Part shown: piece by piece, positions 1 to 6,420 of the stretch | Position numbering within the stretch: the stretch's first letter is position 1 | Layout: each line of letters opens with the position of its first letter | From: JBEKVE01 sp049514335 | Lineage (GTDB): Bacteria > Actinomycetota > Acidimicrobiia > Acidimicrobiales > UBA8190 | DNA length: 12,014 bases | Assembly (NCBI GenBank): GCA_049514335.1 | Contig: JBEKVE010000109.1 | Coordinates: forward strand, 1 to 12,014 | Direction: 5' to 3' | The notes under the pieces: model-generated | What the model saw: only the letters and a program-made list of their open reading frames with translations | Database searches by the model: none | What the model was told of the DNA's origin: nothing | Made by a program: the position numbers and the translations under genes

Positions 1-326
1 CTCAGGCATCGACCGGAACCATCATGGGCCGTCTCCATATCCTTCAAGGAGGCTCGGCATACCGAACGGTTCCTGGCAACGGGAAGCTGGTCATTCATGA
101 AGGAAGTCGGCTTGTGGCGACAGAACACGTGTTGTCAGGGCATCCATTCGACATCTCATTGCCAATCGGAACGTACAAAGTCACTGCGAGCGCACCCAAT
201 GCTCCTTGTCAGCCCGGTGCGGTTCCAGCCGCAGTGCCACGGCAGGGGCCGGTGACGGTGACCGTGACTGCCGACAAGGCGAGCAGGGTGGAGTGGTCGT
301 GCCCGATCCCCTCTGCGATTGGATAA
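1..326 (+). CDS. Small secreted beta-sandwich protein, C-terminal part (5' end outside window)
   Basis: The reading frame is open from the window edge (first whole codon at 3) to TAA at 324-326. An ATG lies at 24, but coding-like residues (QASTGTI) precede it without a stop and no Shine-Dalgarno sequence is visible, so I read this as the 3' end of a longer gene. The visible ~108 residues alternate short hydrophobic strands and turns (GRLHILQGG, GKLVIHEG, FDISLPIGTYKVTAS, VTVTVTADKASRVEW). That pattern resembles the carboxypeptidase-regulatory/PEGA-like beta-sandwich fold. Two cysteines (in NAPCQPG and EWSCPIP) could form a disulfide, which fits an exported protein, though the signal peptide would lie outside the window. 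The exact family is not recognised and no enzymatic motif is seen. It is probably a secreted or lipid-anchored domain of unknown role. Confidence 0.6.
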   Translation, partial: QASTGTIMGRLHILQGGSAYRTVPGNGKLVIHEGSRLVATEHVLSGHPFDISLPIGTYKVTASAPNAPCQPGAVPAAVPRQGPVTVTVTADKASRVEWSCPIPSAIG

Positions 327-693
327 CCCGGTTCACTTGCGGAAACTTTGGTCAAGAACACAGCCCGACCTAGAACGCAGGCGGATTGGCCTCCCCGCCG
401 ACTGAGTTCCGCTCGTCCACTGGCGGCGCACATAACACCCGGAGTCGGATGCAGGGCCGCGACCGCGATGCGCCGGAACGCGCATCCCTGTCGAGACTCC
501 CGGCAACTGAACCCCGGCCGGTAACGTTCCGAGCCGCGAATAGGGTGCGGCTGGTACTACGCATCGAGTTGCCTGGAGCGGAGCGCTTCGCCTGGGGACT
601 TCGATAAATGGGCCAGGCGGGATCCCCGACTATGCGCTATCTGAGCCCGTCCCGATCCTGATCATGGCCTCGACCGGGAACGGCACGTATGCG

Positions 694-706
694 CTATCGA
701 CGATAG
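694..706. promoter_or_regulatory. 13-bp palindrome, operator-like
   Basis: CTATCG-A-CGATAG is a perfect inverted repeat with one central base. Its left half overlaps the second copy of the 11-mer TATGCGCTATC (631-641 and 688-698). It lies about 200 bp upstream of the mazF-like start. Repressor binding is inferred from symmetry alone and chance is not excluded. Confidence 0.2.
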
Positions 707-822
707 GATGGCGTCAGCGGCATGGGTGGTTGTCGGACAACCGGATTACCGTGGAGCCTTGCAGAGAAGCTGGGACGGCGACGCAGCCGATCATCCGCCC
801 CTGGCCTGCGTCGTCAAGGGTG

Positions 823-854
823 CACTCGGACGAGTGATCCGGCGCTCGCGGATC
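823..854. promoter_or_regulatory. Two abutting inverted repeats upstream of the toxin gene
   Basis: CACTCG-GA-CGAGTG (823-836) is immediately followed by GATCCG-(7 nt)-CGGATC (836-854), with G836 shared. Both have perfect 6-bp arms. They end 55 bp before the toxin ATG, where an autoregulatory operator of a toxin-antitoxin operon could sit. Six-bp arms arise by chance in GC-rich DNA, so confidence is low. Confidence 0.25.
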
Positions 855-909
855 CCTCTCGTCCGGCTACAGCCCGCTCGCCCCCGCTCGATTCGGAAGT
901 GCCACTAAC

Positions 910-1272
910 ATGGGCGCAGTGAACGCGACTCCCAGGACCGACGAGATTGTGAATCAGGGTGATGTCTGGATGGCAGCGTTCGACCACCTTCGCCCAGTGG
1001 TCGTGCTCTCCAGACTCGACAATGACGATCTTCGGTGTGTGGTCGCTGTCGAGCCAGCCAACGAAGACATCTCGGGTGTCGCCGTGGAAGTTGACCTCGG
1101 ACTCAATGGCCATGTCGTCCGAGTAGCACTGCCCAGACAGGGACAGATCAACTGCACGTGGGTTTTCACCTCGTCGCAAAACGATCTGATTGAAAAGGTG
1201 GGGACATTGAGTTCCGACAAGCTCAACGAAGTCGAGAATCTGATCCTTATGGGCGATCACGTATCAATGTGA
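910..1272 (+). CDS. MazF/PemK-family toxin-like protein (putative endoribonuclease)
   Basis: The protein has 120 residues, the usual size for MazF/PemK toxins, which are ribosome-independent mRNA interferases of the CcdB/PemK SH3-like barrel fold. The family signature is visible: GDVW at 17-20, an LRPVVVLSR strand at 27-35 with the Arg-Pro pair at 28-29, a VVAVEPA strand at 44-50, a SGVAVEVDLG strand at 55-64, and a C-terminal helix at 95-112 (EKVGTLSSDKLNEVENLI) that matches the family's closing segment. ATG 910 is preceded by GGAAG at 895-899 (10-nt spacing). The Thr/Ser normally found after the strand around 44-49 (family 'P-I/V-T') appears here as Ala50-Asn51, so nuclease activity may be altered. 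No recognisable antitoxin lies on either side. Overlapping tiny frames upstream do not resemble any antitoxin family. Confidence 0.75.
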   Translation: MGAVNATPRTDEIVNQGDVWMAAFDHLRPVVVLSRLDNDDLRCVVAVEPANEDISGVAVEVDLGLNGHVVRVALPRQGQINCTWVFTSSQNDLIEKVGTLSSDKLNEVENLILMGDHVSM

Positions 1273-1328
1273 GCGTTGCAGGTACTCGGGAGTTGATCGC
1301 GCTGGGCCGGGGAGTCCATATCTGAGCG

Positions 1329-1460
1329 CTACGAAGCGTGTCTCGATTGAATGCCCGTCCGGTATCCCATAACCGCCAAGTTGTGCCGGATGCCCACAAT
1401 CGCGATCGCCGTACCCCGCTCATCTCCGAAGTGCCGGCAGACCAACCGGTAGTGCCGGTT
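1329..1460 (-). pseudogene. Possible transposase C-terminal remnant (IS110-like character)
   Basis: Reading down from about 1460 to a TAG at 1329-1331, the frame gives residues such as HYRLVCRHFGDERG followed by TAIAIVGIRHNLAVMGYRT. The pattern Y-R-x-L/V-x(2)-R-x(2)-G-x(2)-R, then a hydrophobic AIAIVG-type strand, then LAVxxYR, resembles the C-terminal end of IS110/IS116-type transposases. The frame has no start codon. Upstream residues in the same frame are Gly/Arg-rich and uninformative, while another frame becomes more protein-like, which suggests frameshift decay. The assignment rests on pattern memory only and is weak. Confidence 0.2.
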
Positions 1461-1614
1461 CTGAGCGCCCTGGCAGGGGCCAACCCGGCCCCTCGGGCCA
1501 CGGTCGGGATCACCCGCGTTCGGATGGCCTCCACGGCCCCGATCCGCTGTGACAGCGCCCTGGTCTCCGGGTAGGGGGCCCCCACGGGAGCGGCTCGGAA
1601 ATGTTCAGCAGTGG

Positions 1615-1646
1615 TGATCCCGGACGGGTCTGATCCCGGACGGGTC
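1615..1646. repeat. Perfect 16-bp tandem duplication
   Basis: TGATCCCGGACGGGTC occurs at 1615-1630 and again, directly adjacent, at 1631-1646. It lies in non-coding DNA between the toxin gene and the minus-strand propeller gene. It could be a replication-slippage duplication. No function is implied by position. Confidence 0.8.
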
Positions 1647-1823
1647 ACCCTGGGGCGGGGCCACCTGATTCCGGTGCAACCTGTCGGACGCAGATGAGGA
1701 CACGGGCCGCGCATAGCCCCGAGTTTGCGCTACGTGGCCAGCCCGTACTTTGAGCCCGCCCAATCGGGATCACAGGCACCACGCGGGAACACCCGCTACC
1801 GTGCGGCCGTCCCCTGGAAGGGG

Positions 1824-1843
1824 AAAAGTGTGTCTAACGACAC
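1824..1843 (-). terminator. Candidate rho-independent terminator of the BNR propeller gene
   Basis: Read on the minus strand, GTGTC-GTTA-GACAC (1843-1830) is a perfect 5-bp stem with a 4-nt loop, followed by AC and TTTT (1827-1824). It lies about 100 nt past the stop codon of the 1945-3744 gene. The stem is short, so it may be weak. Confidence 0.35.
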
Positions 1844-1851
1844 CTCGCCCT

Positions 1852-1872
1852 CCCGGATGCGCCGGGCTTTAT
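1852..1872 (+). terminator. Candidate weak terminator, plus strand
   Basis: CCCGG-ATGCG-CCGGG (1852-1866) is a GC stem-loop followed by CTTTAT. It could stop plus-strand transcription from the toxin side before it runs into the convergent propeller gene. The T tract is only three bases. Confidence 0.3.
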
Positions 1873-1944
1873 AGAGTGAATTGCTCCATCCACACCGATT
1901 CACGACGTGTCCGGCATCAATTATGTGCCGCATGGATGAGGCTT

Positions 1945-3744
1945 CTAGCTCACCGTCAGAGTGAAGCTTTGTGTCACGACGACTTTGGTCTTGCCCTTTC
2001 CGAAAGTGGCGGTGAATGTCAAACGGTAGGTGCCGTCGGCCGACCTGTGTTTGGTCGATTGAGGAGTGCCCGAAAGTTCGGCCGATCCAGTGCCCTTATG
2101 GAATTTGACACCCCTGGGGAGCTTGCCGCGCTCCCTTAGCTTGGGGGACGGCGTCCCGCTCGTCGTCACGGGAAATGAGAAGAACCTTCCCGCAGAAGCC
2201 ATCTTGGTGTTGGCGCTTGTGATCGCGTCCTTATGGGGCGGCGGTGTACCGCCGCCGACGACGCCCACAACAGATCCATTGAGTTGGGAAATGCTAGGAG
2301 TTGTTGAGTTGTCCAGGGTTAACATGATGCATGATGGGGACCCGGCAATGTAGGTGGGTCCTGGGTCACCGACTATTTCTACCCATCCGCCCCCACCTGA
2401 GTTGGCAGACGGGTTCCACCAGTCCAATGTCGAAGATGATGTGACATCGTTGCAATCTTCGAGGACAACATTGTTAAAGGTGTTCCCGCTCGAAAGCGCC
2501 ATGTCGAAGAAACTCGTTCCATCAGTCAGCGCTCCCACAGGATCGGGTCCATATTGGGCCTCACTCACAGAGTCAACGTTGTCGGTACCGCCGCTCGCGG
2601 TCAACGAGACTTGATCGACTCCCGCAGTCGCAGTACCCCCATTTGATACGCCGTAATCGATTACCGCTGCGCCGTTGGCGTAGTAGCCCGTCGCCAAGCA
2701 GGTCGCCATGGTGGGGCAGGCGATCCCACTGACCGAGAACACAGAGGCGGTTGCCGGCACCTCAGCGGGTGTCCAACTGGTTCCGTCCCACCGGTACACG
2801 TATCCGTTATTGGCGCCGTCATATGCCTCGTCAGTGAACTTCCCACCCACCGCCCAGCAGTAGGTGGAGCTGAGGCAGGAGATCCCTTCGAAGAAGTTAT
2901 CTCCCATCGCCGACGAGGTCATCAGCTGTGTTGTCCAGGTGTTTCCACCATCACTGGTAGCGACGATCGTCCCCGGGTTGCCACCTGATGCCCAACATTG
3001 GAGATCCGAGACACAAGCGGCACTGTCGAGCTTGAGCACTCCCGCTGGTGGGGACTGCGACGACCACGTGGATCCGTCCTGGGTCGCCAGAATTACTGCA
3101 TTGCCGCTGCCGTCGCCTCCGAAGGCCCAGCAGTGCGTGTCATCTCCACATGCAACTGCAGGCATCCCGAATCCGAGGTCGCTCACTTGTTGCGTCCAGG
3201 TTTGGCCTCCGTCGGTGGATCCGTAGACACCTCCGGCCCTTCCGTCAGATGCCCAGCAGTGAAGCGGATCGGCACAGGCGATGCCCGCAATATCCGAAGC
3301 TCCCGGAACTTGGTACGCCTGCCACGAGGTGCCGTCAGTGGTTGCGAGCACCTCGCCGGACAGATCGGCCGCGATCCAACAGTCGTACTGAGTGTTCGGA
3401 AGGCAGAAGATGTGATCGAACTGATAGCCAGACAGTCCGGCTGGAACTGTCTGTGACATCCACGAAGCACCGCCGTCCGTGGTGGCCAGAATGAGGCTTT
3501 GCCCCACAGGCTGTCCGATCGTGCCGGTCTGACCAACAATCCAACAGTGAAGGCTGTCTGTGCAGGCAACAGAGTTGATCTGACCAAAGGCGCCCGGGTC
3601 TGACTGAGCAGCAGCGGGTGCGGTACTGATCAGGGCAAATCCACCGCTCGACAGGTGGACTGTGATGACTGCTATGAGGATCGCCGATCGACCACGCAGG
3701 ATTCGCGTACAGTCGACTGCTTTCCACGGCCCTTGTCTATCCAT
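1945..3744 (-). CDS. Secreted BNR/Asp-box (Ycf48-like) seven-repeat propeller with C-terminal putative Ig domain
   Basis: I place the start at ATG 3744, giving 599 residues, because GGAGG (3756-3752) lies 7 nt upstream. An in-frame ATG at 3792 lacks such a site. A basic N-terminus and hydrophobic run (~20-45, ending STAPAAAQ) form a Sec signal peptide. The mature part has seven repeats, each opening with a hydrophobic strand and a paired-cysteine motif C-x5-C-(W): C61/C67, C114/C122 (x7), C157/C163, C199/C205, C244/C250, C290/C296 and C343/C349 (followed by Leu). Six are followed by Asp-box-like S/T-x-D-G-x-x-W turns (TTDGGASW, STDGGQTW, TSDGGNTW). This fits a seven-bladed sialidase-like or Ycf48-like propeller with disulfide-pinned blades. 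Residues ~350-500 are a low-complexity Gly/Ser/Thr-rich domain with two more cysteines. The last ~90 residues look like a He_PIG-type putative Ig domain (LPRGVKFHKGTGSAELSGTP). No catalytic residues are evident. An extracellular binding role is inferred. Confidence 0.85.
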   Translation of the reverse strand: MDRQGPWKAVDCTRILRGRSAILIAVITVHLSSGGFALISTAPAAAQSDPGAFGQINSVACTDSLHCWIVGQTGTIGQPVGQSLILATTDGGASWMSQTVPAGLSGYQFDHIFCLPNTQYDCWIAADLSGEVLATTDGTSWQAYQVPGASDIAGIACADPLHCWASDGRAGGVYGSTDGGQTWTQQVSDLGFGMPAVACGDDTHCWAFGGDGSGNAVILATQDGSTWSSQSPPAGVLKLDSAACVSDLQCWASGGNPGTIVATSDGGNTWTTQLMTSSAMGDNFFEGISCLSSTYCWAVGGKFTDEAYDGANNGYVYRWDGTSWTPAEVPATASVFSVSGIACPTMATCLATGYYANGAAVIDYGVSNGGTATAGVDQVSLTASGGTDNVDSVSEAQYGPDPVGALTDGTSFFDMALSSGNTFNNVVLEDCNDVTSSSTLDWWNPSANSGGGGWVEIVGDPGPTYIAGSPSCIMLTLDNSTTPSISQLNGSVVGVVGGGTPPPHKDAITSANTKMASAGRFFSFPVTTSGTPSPKLRERGKLPRGVKFHKGTGSAELSGTPQSTKHRSADGTYRLTFTATFGKGKTKVVVTQSFTLTVS

Positions 3745-4334
3745 GGTCCCGCCTCCACAGATCCCCTCAAACCCGGTGTAGACGCAAGTCAACCACTGTT
3801 GCCACCGGGCTGCGAGGGGGACTCACCGCCGCCTGGGAGTTTGCTCTGAGCGACCATCGCTACGGTCCACATCGATCGAAGACGTGTCCGGTGTGCGCTC
3901 CAGACGTCATTCCCAACTGTCACCGAGTCACCAGTACTGACACCAGACACGCAGCGCCACACCATCACAACTGTGATGCCGGGCCCGGAGGGTCCCGGTG
4001 CGAGCCCTTCATGACCAGAGGAGCGCAGATCACCCGCTATCGGGGCGCGTGACGACGATTTCGGACCGGGTGGTCGTGCCGATCCTGGATTGGGATCGTC
4101 AGCTCGCGCCGATGTGCGAGGCATCCGATATCGCGCGCCGCCTGTATGGCGGGAGCCGTTCAGTCGGATCGAACGTCGATGTTGCTATTCGTTACCGTTC
4201 GATTGAATCACGAGGTATTCATCCCTACTCCATCCCTACTACTCAACGAAACGGGCCGGACTGGCTGTCATGGCAATCCGAACATGACCTGCTCAGAGGA
4301 CAGGAGCGGATTCTCTGGACCCGTTGAGGTGACC

Positions 4335-4400
4335 ACCCAGATCTACGAGGGCACCAACCAGATCCAGCGTGTGGTCATCGCCAAGAGGCTGCTCGGGTAG
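4335..4400 (+). pseudogene. Acyl-CoA dehydrogenase gene fragment (last ~21 codons)
   Basis: The frame ends in QIYEGTNQIQRVVIAKRLLG followed by TAG at 4398-4400. This is the strongly conserved C-terminal signature of acyl-CoA dehydrogenases, where the 'QIYEGTNQIQR' segment lies near the FAD- and substrate-binding site. Upstream of about 4326 the same frame loses all resemblance to the family, so roughly 360 residues are missing. The three residues GPVE just before could be a relic of the usual 'PVE' that precedes this segment, with the intervening helix deleted, but that may be coincidence. It cannot be a functional enzyme. It is either a deletion scar or a displaced gene 3' end created by site-specific integration. 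Confidence 0.8.
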
Positions 4401-4445
4401 CGATGATCGTCGGTGGAGCGGAAGTTCCGGGTCTTGGCAGTATCG

Positions 4446-4482
4446 GGATCTGACGGCAGGCGCATGGATGTCGATCAGATCC
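4446..4482. repeat. 8-bp inverted repeat just after the dehydrogenase scrap
   Basis: GGATCTGA (4446-4453) is exactly complementary in reverse to TCAGATCC (4475-4482), with a 21-nt spacer. There is no T tract, so it is not a convincing terminator. It lies 46 bp beyond the scrap's stop codon, near the composition boundary. Confidence 0.4.
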
Positions 4483-4673
4483 GGTACCAGGCAGGGCTCG
4501 CCTCCCCGACAGCCTGACCCGCATCGGGCTTTTCTGCCCGGCCGCCTGACCGGGCCGCCCGGCCTCGGTCGGTGCCGCCCGGCAGGCATCTCCGTGCCCG
4601 GACCGGGCGGCCCCCTCGAGCCTCCCCGGAGCCGTCCGGGCGGGCGCCCGGGTGTCCCGGTAGCATTGGCCCC

Positions 4674-4697
4674 GGGCGCCGGCGATGCCGGGCGCCC
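4674..4697. promoter_or_regulatory. Strong GC hairpin upstream of the NHL-repeat gene
   Basis: GGGCGCCGGC (4674-4683) pairs with GCCGGGCGCCC (4687-4697), leaving a single bulged G and a 3-nt loop (GAT). It lies 31 nt before the chosen start codon, so it would be in the 5' leader of any transcript starting further upstream. It could affect translation, or act as the terminator stem of something upstream, but there is no T tract. Confidence 0.3.
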
Positions 4698-4728
4698 CGA
4701 GACGCGCTGTGATGGGGCGGGGGTGGAT

Positions 4729-6393
4729 ATGGCCATGGACGTGGGCGTGTCTGGGGTGGGGCTGACCCGACGGCGCCGTCTGCTCGGTGTAGCCGGCGCC
4801 CTCGTGGTCGCCACCTCCGTGCTTGTCGCCTTGCCGGGTTCGGCATGGGCCAAGACCAAAGTGGCCAAAGCCATCGCACCGACGATTTCCACCGTGGTCG
4901 GCGACGCCGCCCTGGCGACCGGCCCGGTCCAGTCGGGAGTGCCCAGCACTTCCCAGGCGCTCGGCTCGCCGCTCGGCCTGGTCCTCGACTCCCACGGCAA
5001 CGTGGTCTTCGCCGACCAGAACAACAACGTGATTCGAGTGGCCGCCACCACCAATGGCACCTTCTACGGGATCCCGATGACCGCCGGCCACGTCTACACC
5101 GTGGCGGGAAACGGCCAGGCCGACGACACCGGGGACGGTGGGCCGGCGATCGACGCCGCCCTCGACGACCCCAACGGCGTGGCTGTGGACGCGGCCGGGG
5201 ACATGGCCATCACCGACACGGACAACAGCATCGTGCGCTTCGTCCCCGCCGCCACGGGCAGCTACTTCGGGCAGGACCTCGAGGCCGGACAGATCTTCAC
5301 CATCGCCGCCGGTAGCGGCTCGACCATCACCCAGGGCGGCCAGGCCACCGACGACGACGTCAACTCTCCCGACGGGGTCGCCTTCGACAGCAATGGCGAC
5401 CTGGTCTTCTGCGACACCGGCAATGACGTCGTGCGATTCCTGCCCGTCTCCACCGGCACCTACTTCGGCATCACCATGCGGCCCGGACGTATCTACACCA
5501 TCGCTGGGAACGGCAACTTGGGGTTCACCGGTGACGGTGGCCCGGCCTTGTCGGCCGAGCTCCAGATGGACAGTTTCGACGGCGTGGCCGTCGACCACCA
5601 CGGAAACGTGGTGGTCTCGGACGTGGACAACAACGTCGTCCGGGTGATCGCAGGTTCCACCGGTACCTTCTACGGCCGGTCGATGGTCATCGGGCACATC
5701 TACACCATCGCCGGGAACGGCAAGGCGGCGGAGAGCGGAGACGGTGGGCCGGCGACGGCAGCCGCGTTCGACTCACCCCAAGGCATCGCCGTCGACGCCG
5801 TCGGTGACGTCTTCATCGGCGACTCCCAAAACAATGTCGTGCGCATGGTGGCCGAGGTCACCGGAAGCTATAACGGCACGACTGTCGAGACGGGTGACGT
5901 CTACACCGTGGTCGGCAACGGCAAGCTGGGCTACAGCGGCGACGGTGGGCCTGCGACCTCGGCGAAGCTCGACGCTCCGGCAGGGGTGGCAGTGGGGTCG
6001 GAGGGCCAGATCGTCCTGGCCGACAACGGTAACAACGTGATCCGTGAGGTGAGCGCTTCGACCGCCCCCGTCATCACATCGGTCAAGCCGGCCTCGGCGC
6101 CGCTGACCGGGGGCAAGCACGTGACGCTCGCGGGGACCAACCTCTCGGGAGCGACGCAGGTGTTCTTCGGCGGGCACGCGGCCACGTCCGTGAGCGTCAA
6201 CGCCAAGGGCAAGGTCGTGGCCATCGTCCCGGCCGTCACCTCCGTTGGCCCGGCGTCGGTGCAGGTCGTGACGCCGCACGGCACGAGCCCGGCGTTCAGC
6301 GGCTTCAGTTTCGTGGCGGTCAAGAAGGGCAAGCACCACGTCGCCACGCTCCGCTCGACCGGGCGGCGCCGGGCCGGACTCGCCCTCGGCTAG
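4729..6393 (+). CDS. Secreted NHL-repeat beta-propeller protein with C-terminal IPT/TIG domain
   Basis: The start is chosen at ATG 4729 (554 residues) because a signal peptide begins right after it. GTG 4723 and ATG 4735 are equally possible in-frame starts behind a G-rich tract, and the frame open further upstream is Pro/Gly/Arg-rich non-coding sequence. Residues 13-41 (TRRRRLLGVAGALVV...GSAWA) form a signal peptide. The run RRRRLL before the hydrophobic core would also suit a Tat signal. Five ~70-residue units follow, each with the NHL pattern: a GxxYTxAGNG strand, GDGGPA (degenerate in the second unit), P-x-GVAVD-x-x-GD, D-x-x-NNVVR, and TG-x-Y/F-x-G. From about residue 445 an IPT/TIG Ig-like domain (APVITSVKPASAPLTGGKHV ... 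FGG) closes the protein, with a basic tail. Such proteins are usually extracellular and mediate binding. No enzymatic residues are seen. It converges with the GH4 gene across a 27-bp gap. Confidence 0.85.
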   Translation: MAMDVGVSGVGLTRRRRLLGVAGALVVATSVLVALPGSAWAKTKVAKAIAPTISTVVGDAALATGPVQSGVPSTSQALGSPLGLVLDSHGNVVFADQNNNVIRVAATTNGTFYGIPMTAGHVYTVAGNGQADDTGDGGPAIDAALDDPNGVAVDAAGDMAITDTDNSIVRFVPAATGSYFGQDLEAGQIFTIAAGSGSTITQGGQATDDDVNSPDGVAFDSNGDLVFCDTGNDVVRFLPVSTGTYFGITMRPGRIYTIAGNGNLGFTGDGGPALSAELQMDSFDGVAVDHHGNVVVSDVDNNVVRVIAGSTGTFYGRSMVIGHIYTIAGNGKAAESGDGGPATAAAFDSPQGIAVDAVGDVFIGDSQNNVVRMVAEVTGSYNGTTVETGDVYTVVGNGKLGYSGDGGPATSAKLDAPAGVAVGSEGQIVLADNGNNVIREVSASTAPVITSVKPASAPLTGGKHVTLAGTNLSGATQVFFGGHAATSVSVNAKGKVVAIVPAVTSVGPASVQVVTPHGTSPAFSGFSFVAVKKGKHHVATLRSTGRRRAGLALG

Positions 6394-6415
6394 CGCGGGC
6401 GAAGCGGGACCCGCG
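6394..6415. terminator. Candidate stem-loop in the convergent NHL/GH4 gap
   Basis: CGCGGG (6394-6399) and CCCGCG (6410-6415) form a 6-bp GC stem around a 10-nt loop. It fills most of the 27-bp space between two convergent genes, the usual place for a shared terminator. There is no T tract on either strand. Confidence 0.3.
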
Positions 6416-6420
6416 GCACC

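Larger units (their letters stand above)
327..909. other. Gene-poor region upstream of the mazF-like gene
   Basis: I find no gene I can support here. Short frames at 386-607, 708-908 and 722-922 (plus) and 370-564 (minus) encode Arg/Ser/Pro-rich strings without domain character or convincing ribosome binding sites. The stretch does contain small repeats: the 11-mer TATGCGCTATC at 631-641 and 688-698, a perfect palindrome at 694-706, and two adjacent inverted repeats at 823-836 and 836-854 just before the toxin gene. Confidence 0.5.
1273..1944. other. Non-coding stretch with repeats and decayed coding traces
   Basis: No intact gene is supported. A 44-codon minus-strand frame (1329-1460) has transposase-like character. 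A perfect 16-bp tandem duplication lies at 1615-1646. Three small hairpins in a row (1810-1824, 1830-1843, 1852-1866) lie beyond the stop of the minus-strand propeller gene and probably mark a transcription termination zone. Confidence 0.5.
3745..4728. other. Long gap between the two propeller genes, with gene scrap and hairpins
   Basis: The only recognisable coding trace is the acyl-CoA dehydrogenase 3' scrap at 4335-4400. A 109-codon plus-strand frame from GTG 3998 to 4327 has a GGAGGG five bases upstream but no family character, so I do not call it. A TTGACT hexamer on the minus strand (3792-3787) could be a -35 element for the BNR gene, but no good -10 follows. Other items are a 10-bp repeat CATCCCTACT at 4220-4229 and 4231-4240, an 8-bp inverted repeat at 4446-4453/4475-4482, and very GC-rich hairpin-forming DNA at ~4530-4700. 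Base composition rises sharply to the right of about 4500. Confidence 0.5.

Noticed and set aside
370..564. Minus-strand frame ending in a GGEANPP-like string, a pattern sometimes seen beside tRNA genes
   Set aside because: No cloverleaf, T-loop consensus or CCA-proximal stem could be found in this stretch.
708..922. Two overlapping small plus-strand frames (708-908 and 722-922) ending at the toxin start, in the position of an antitoxin
   Set aside because: Their products are Arg/Ser/Pro-rich with no antitoxin fold character, and no well-placed ribosome binding site precedes either. They are mentioned only as candidates.
1810..1824. TCCCC-TGGAA-GGGGA hairpin as a terminator
   Set aside because: Only a 5-bp stem. 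On the plus strand it is followed by A residues rather than T, and on the minus strand no T run follows it. The neighbouring hairpin at 1830-1843 fits better.
3789..4124. 111-codon minus-strand frame upstream of the BNR propeller gene
   Set aside because: It is Pro/Ser/Gly-rich without hydrophobic core patterns or family motifs, and it overlaps the promoter-proximal region of the propeller gene.
3998..4327. 109-codon plus-strand frame from GTG 3998 with GGAGGG upstream
   Set aside because: It matches no recognisable family and its composition drifts along its length. It runs into the dehydrogenase scrap region, which looks rearranged.
4369..4728. N-terminal 120-codon extension of the NHL protein
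   Set aside because: It overlaps the dehydrogenase scrap and encodes Pro/Gly/Arg-rich non-coding sequence, while a signal peptide begins right after ATG 4729.
4375..5697. Long minus-strand frame antisense to the NHL-repeat gene
   Set aside because: It is an antisense shadow of a GC-rich repetitive gene: a Gly/Val/Asp/His-rich string with no domain, while the plus strand carries clear NHL motifs.
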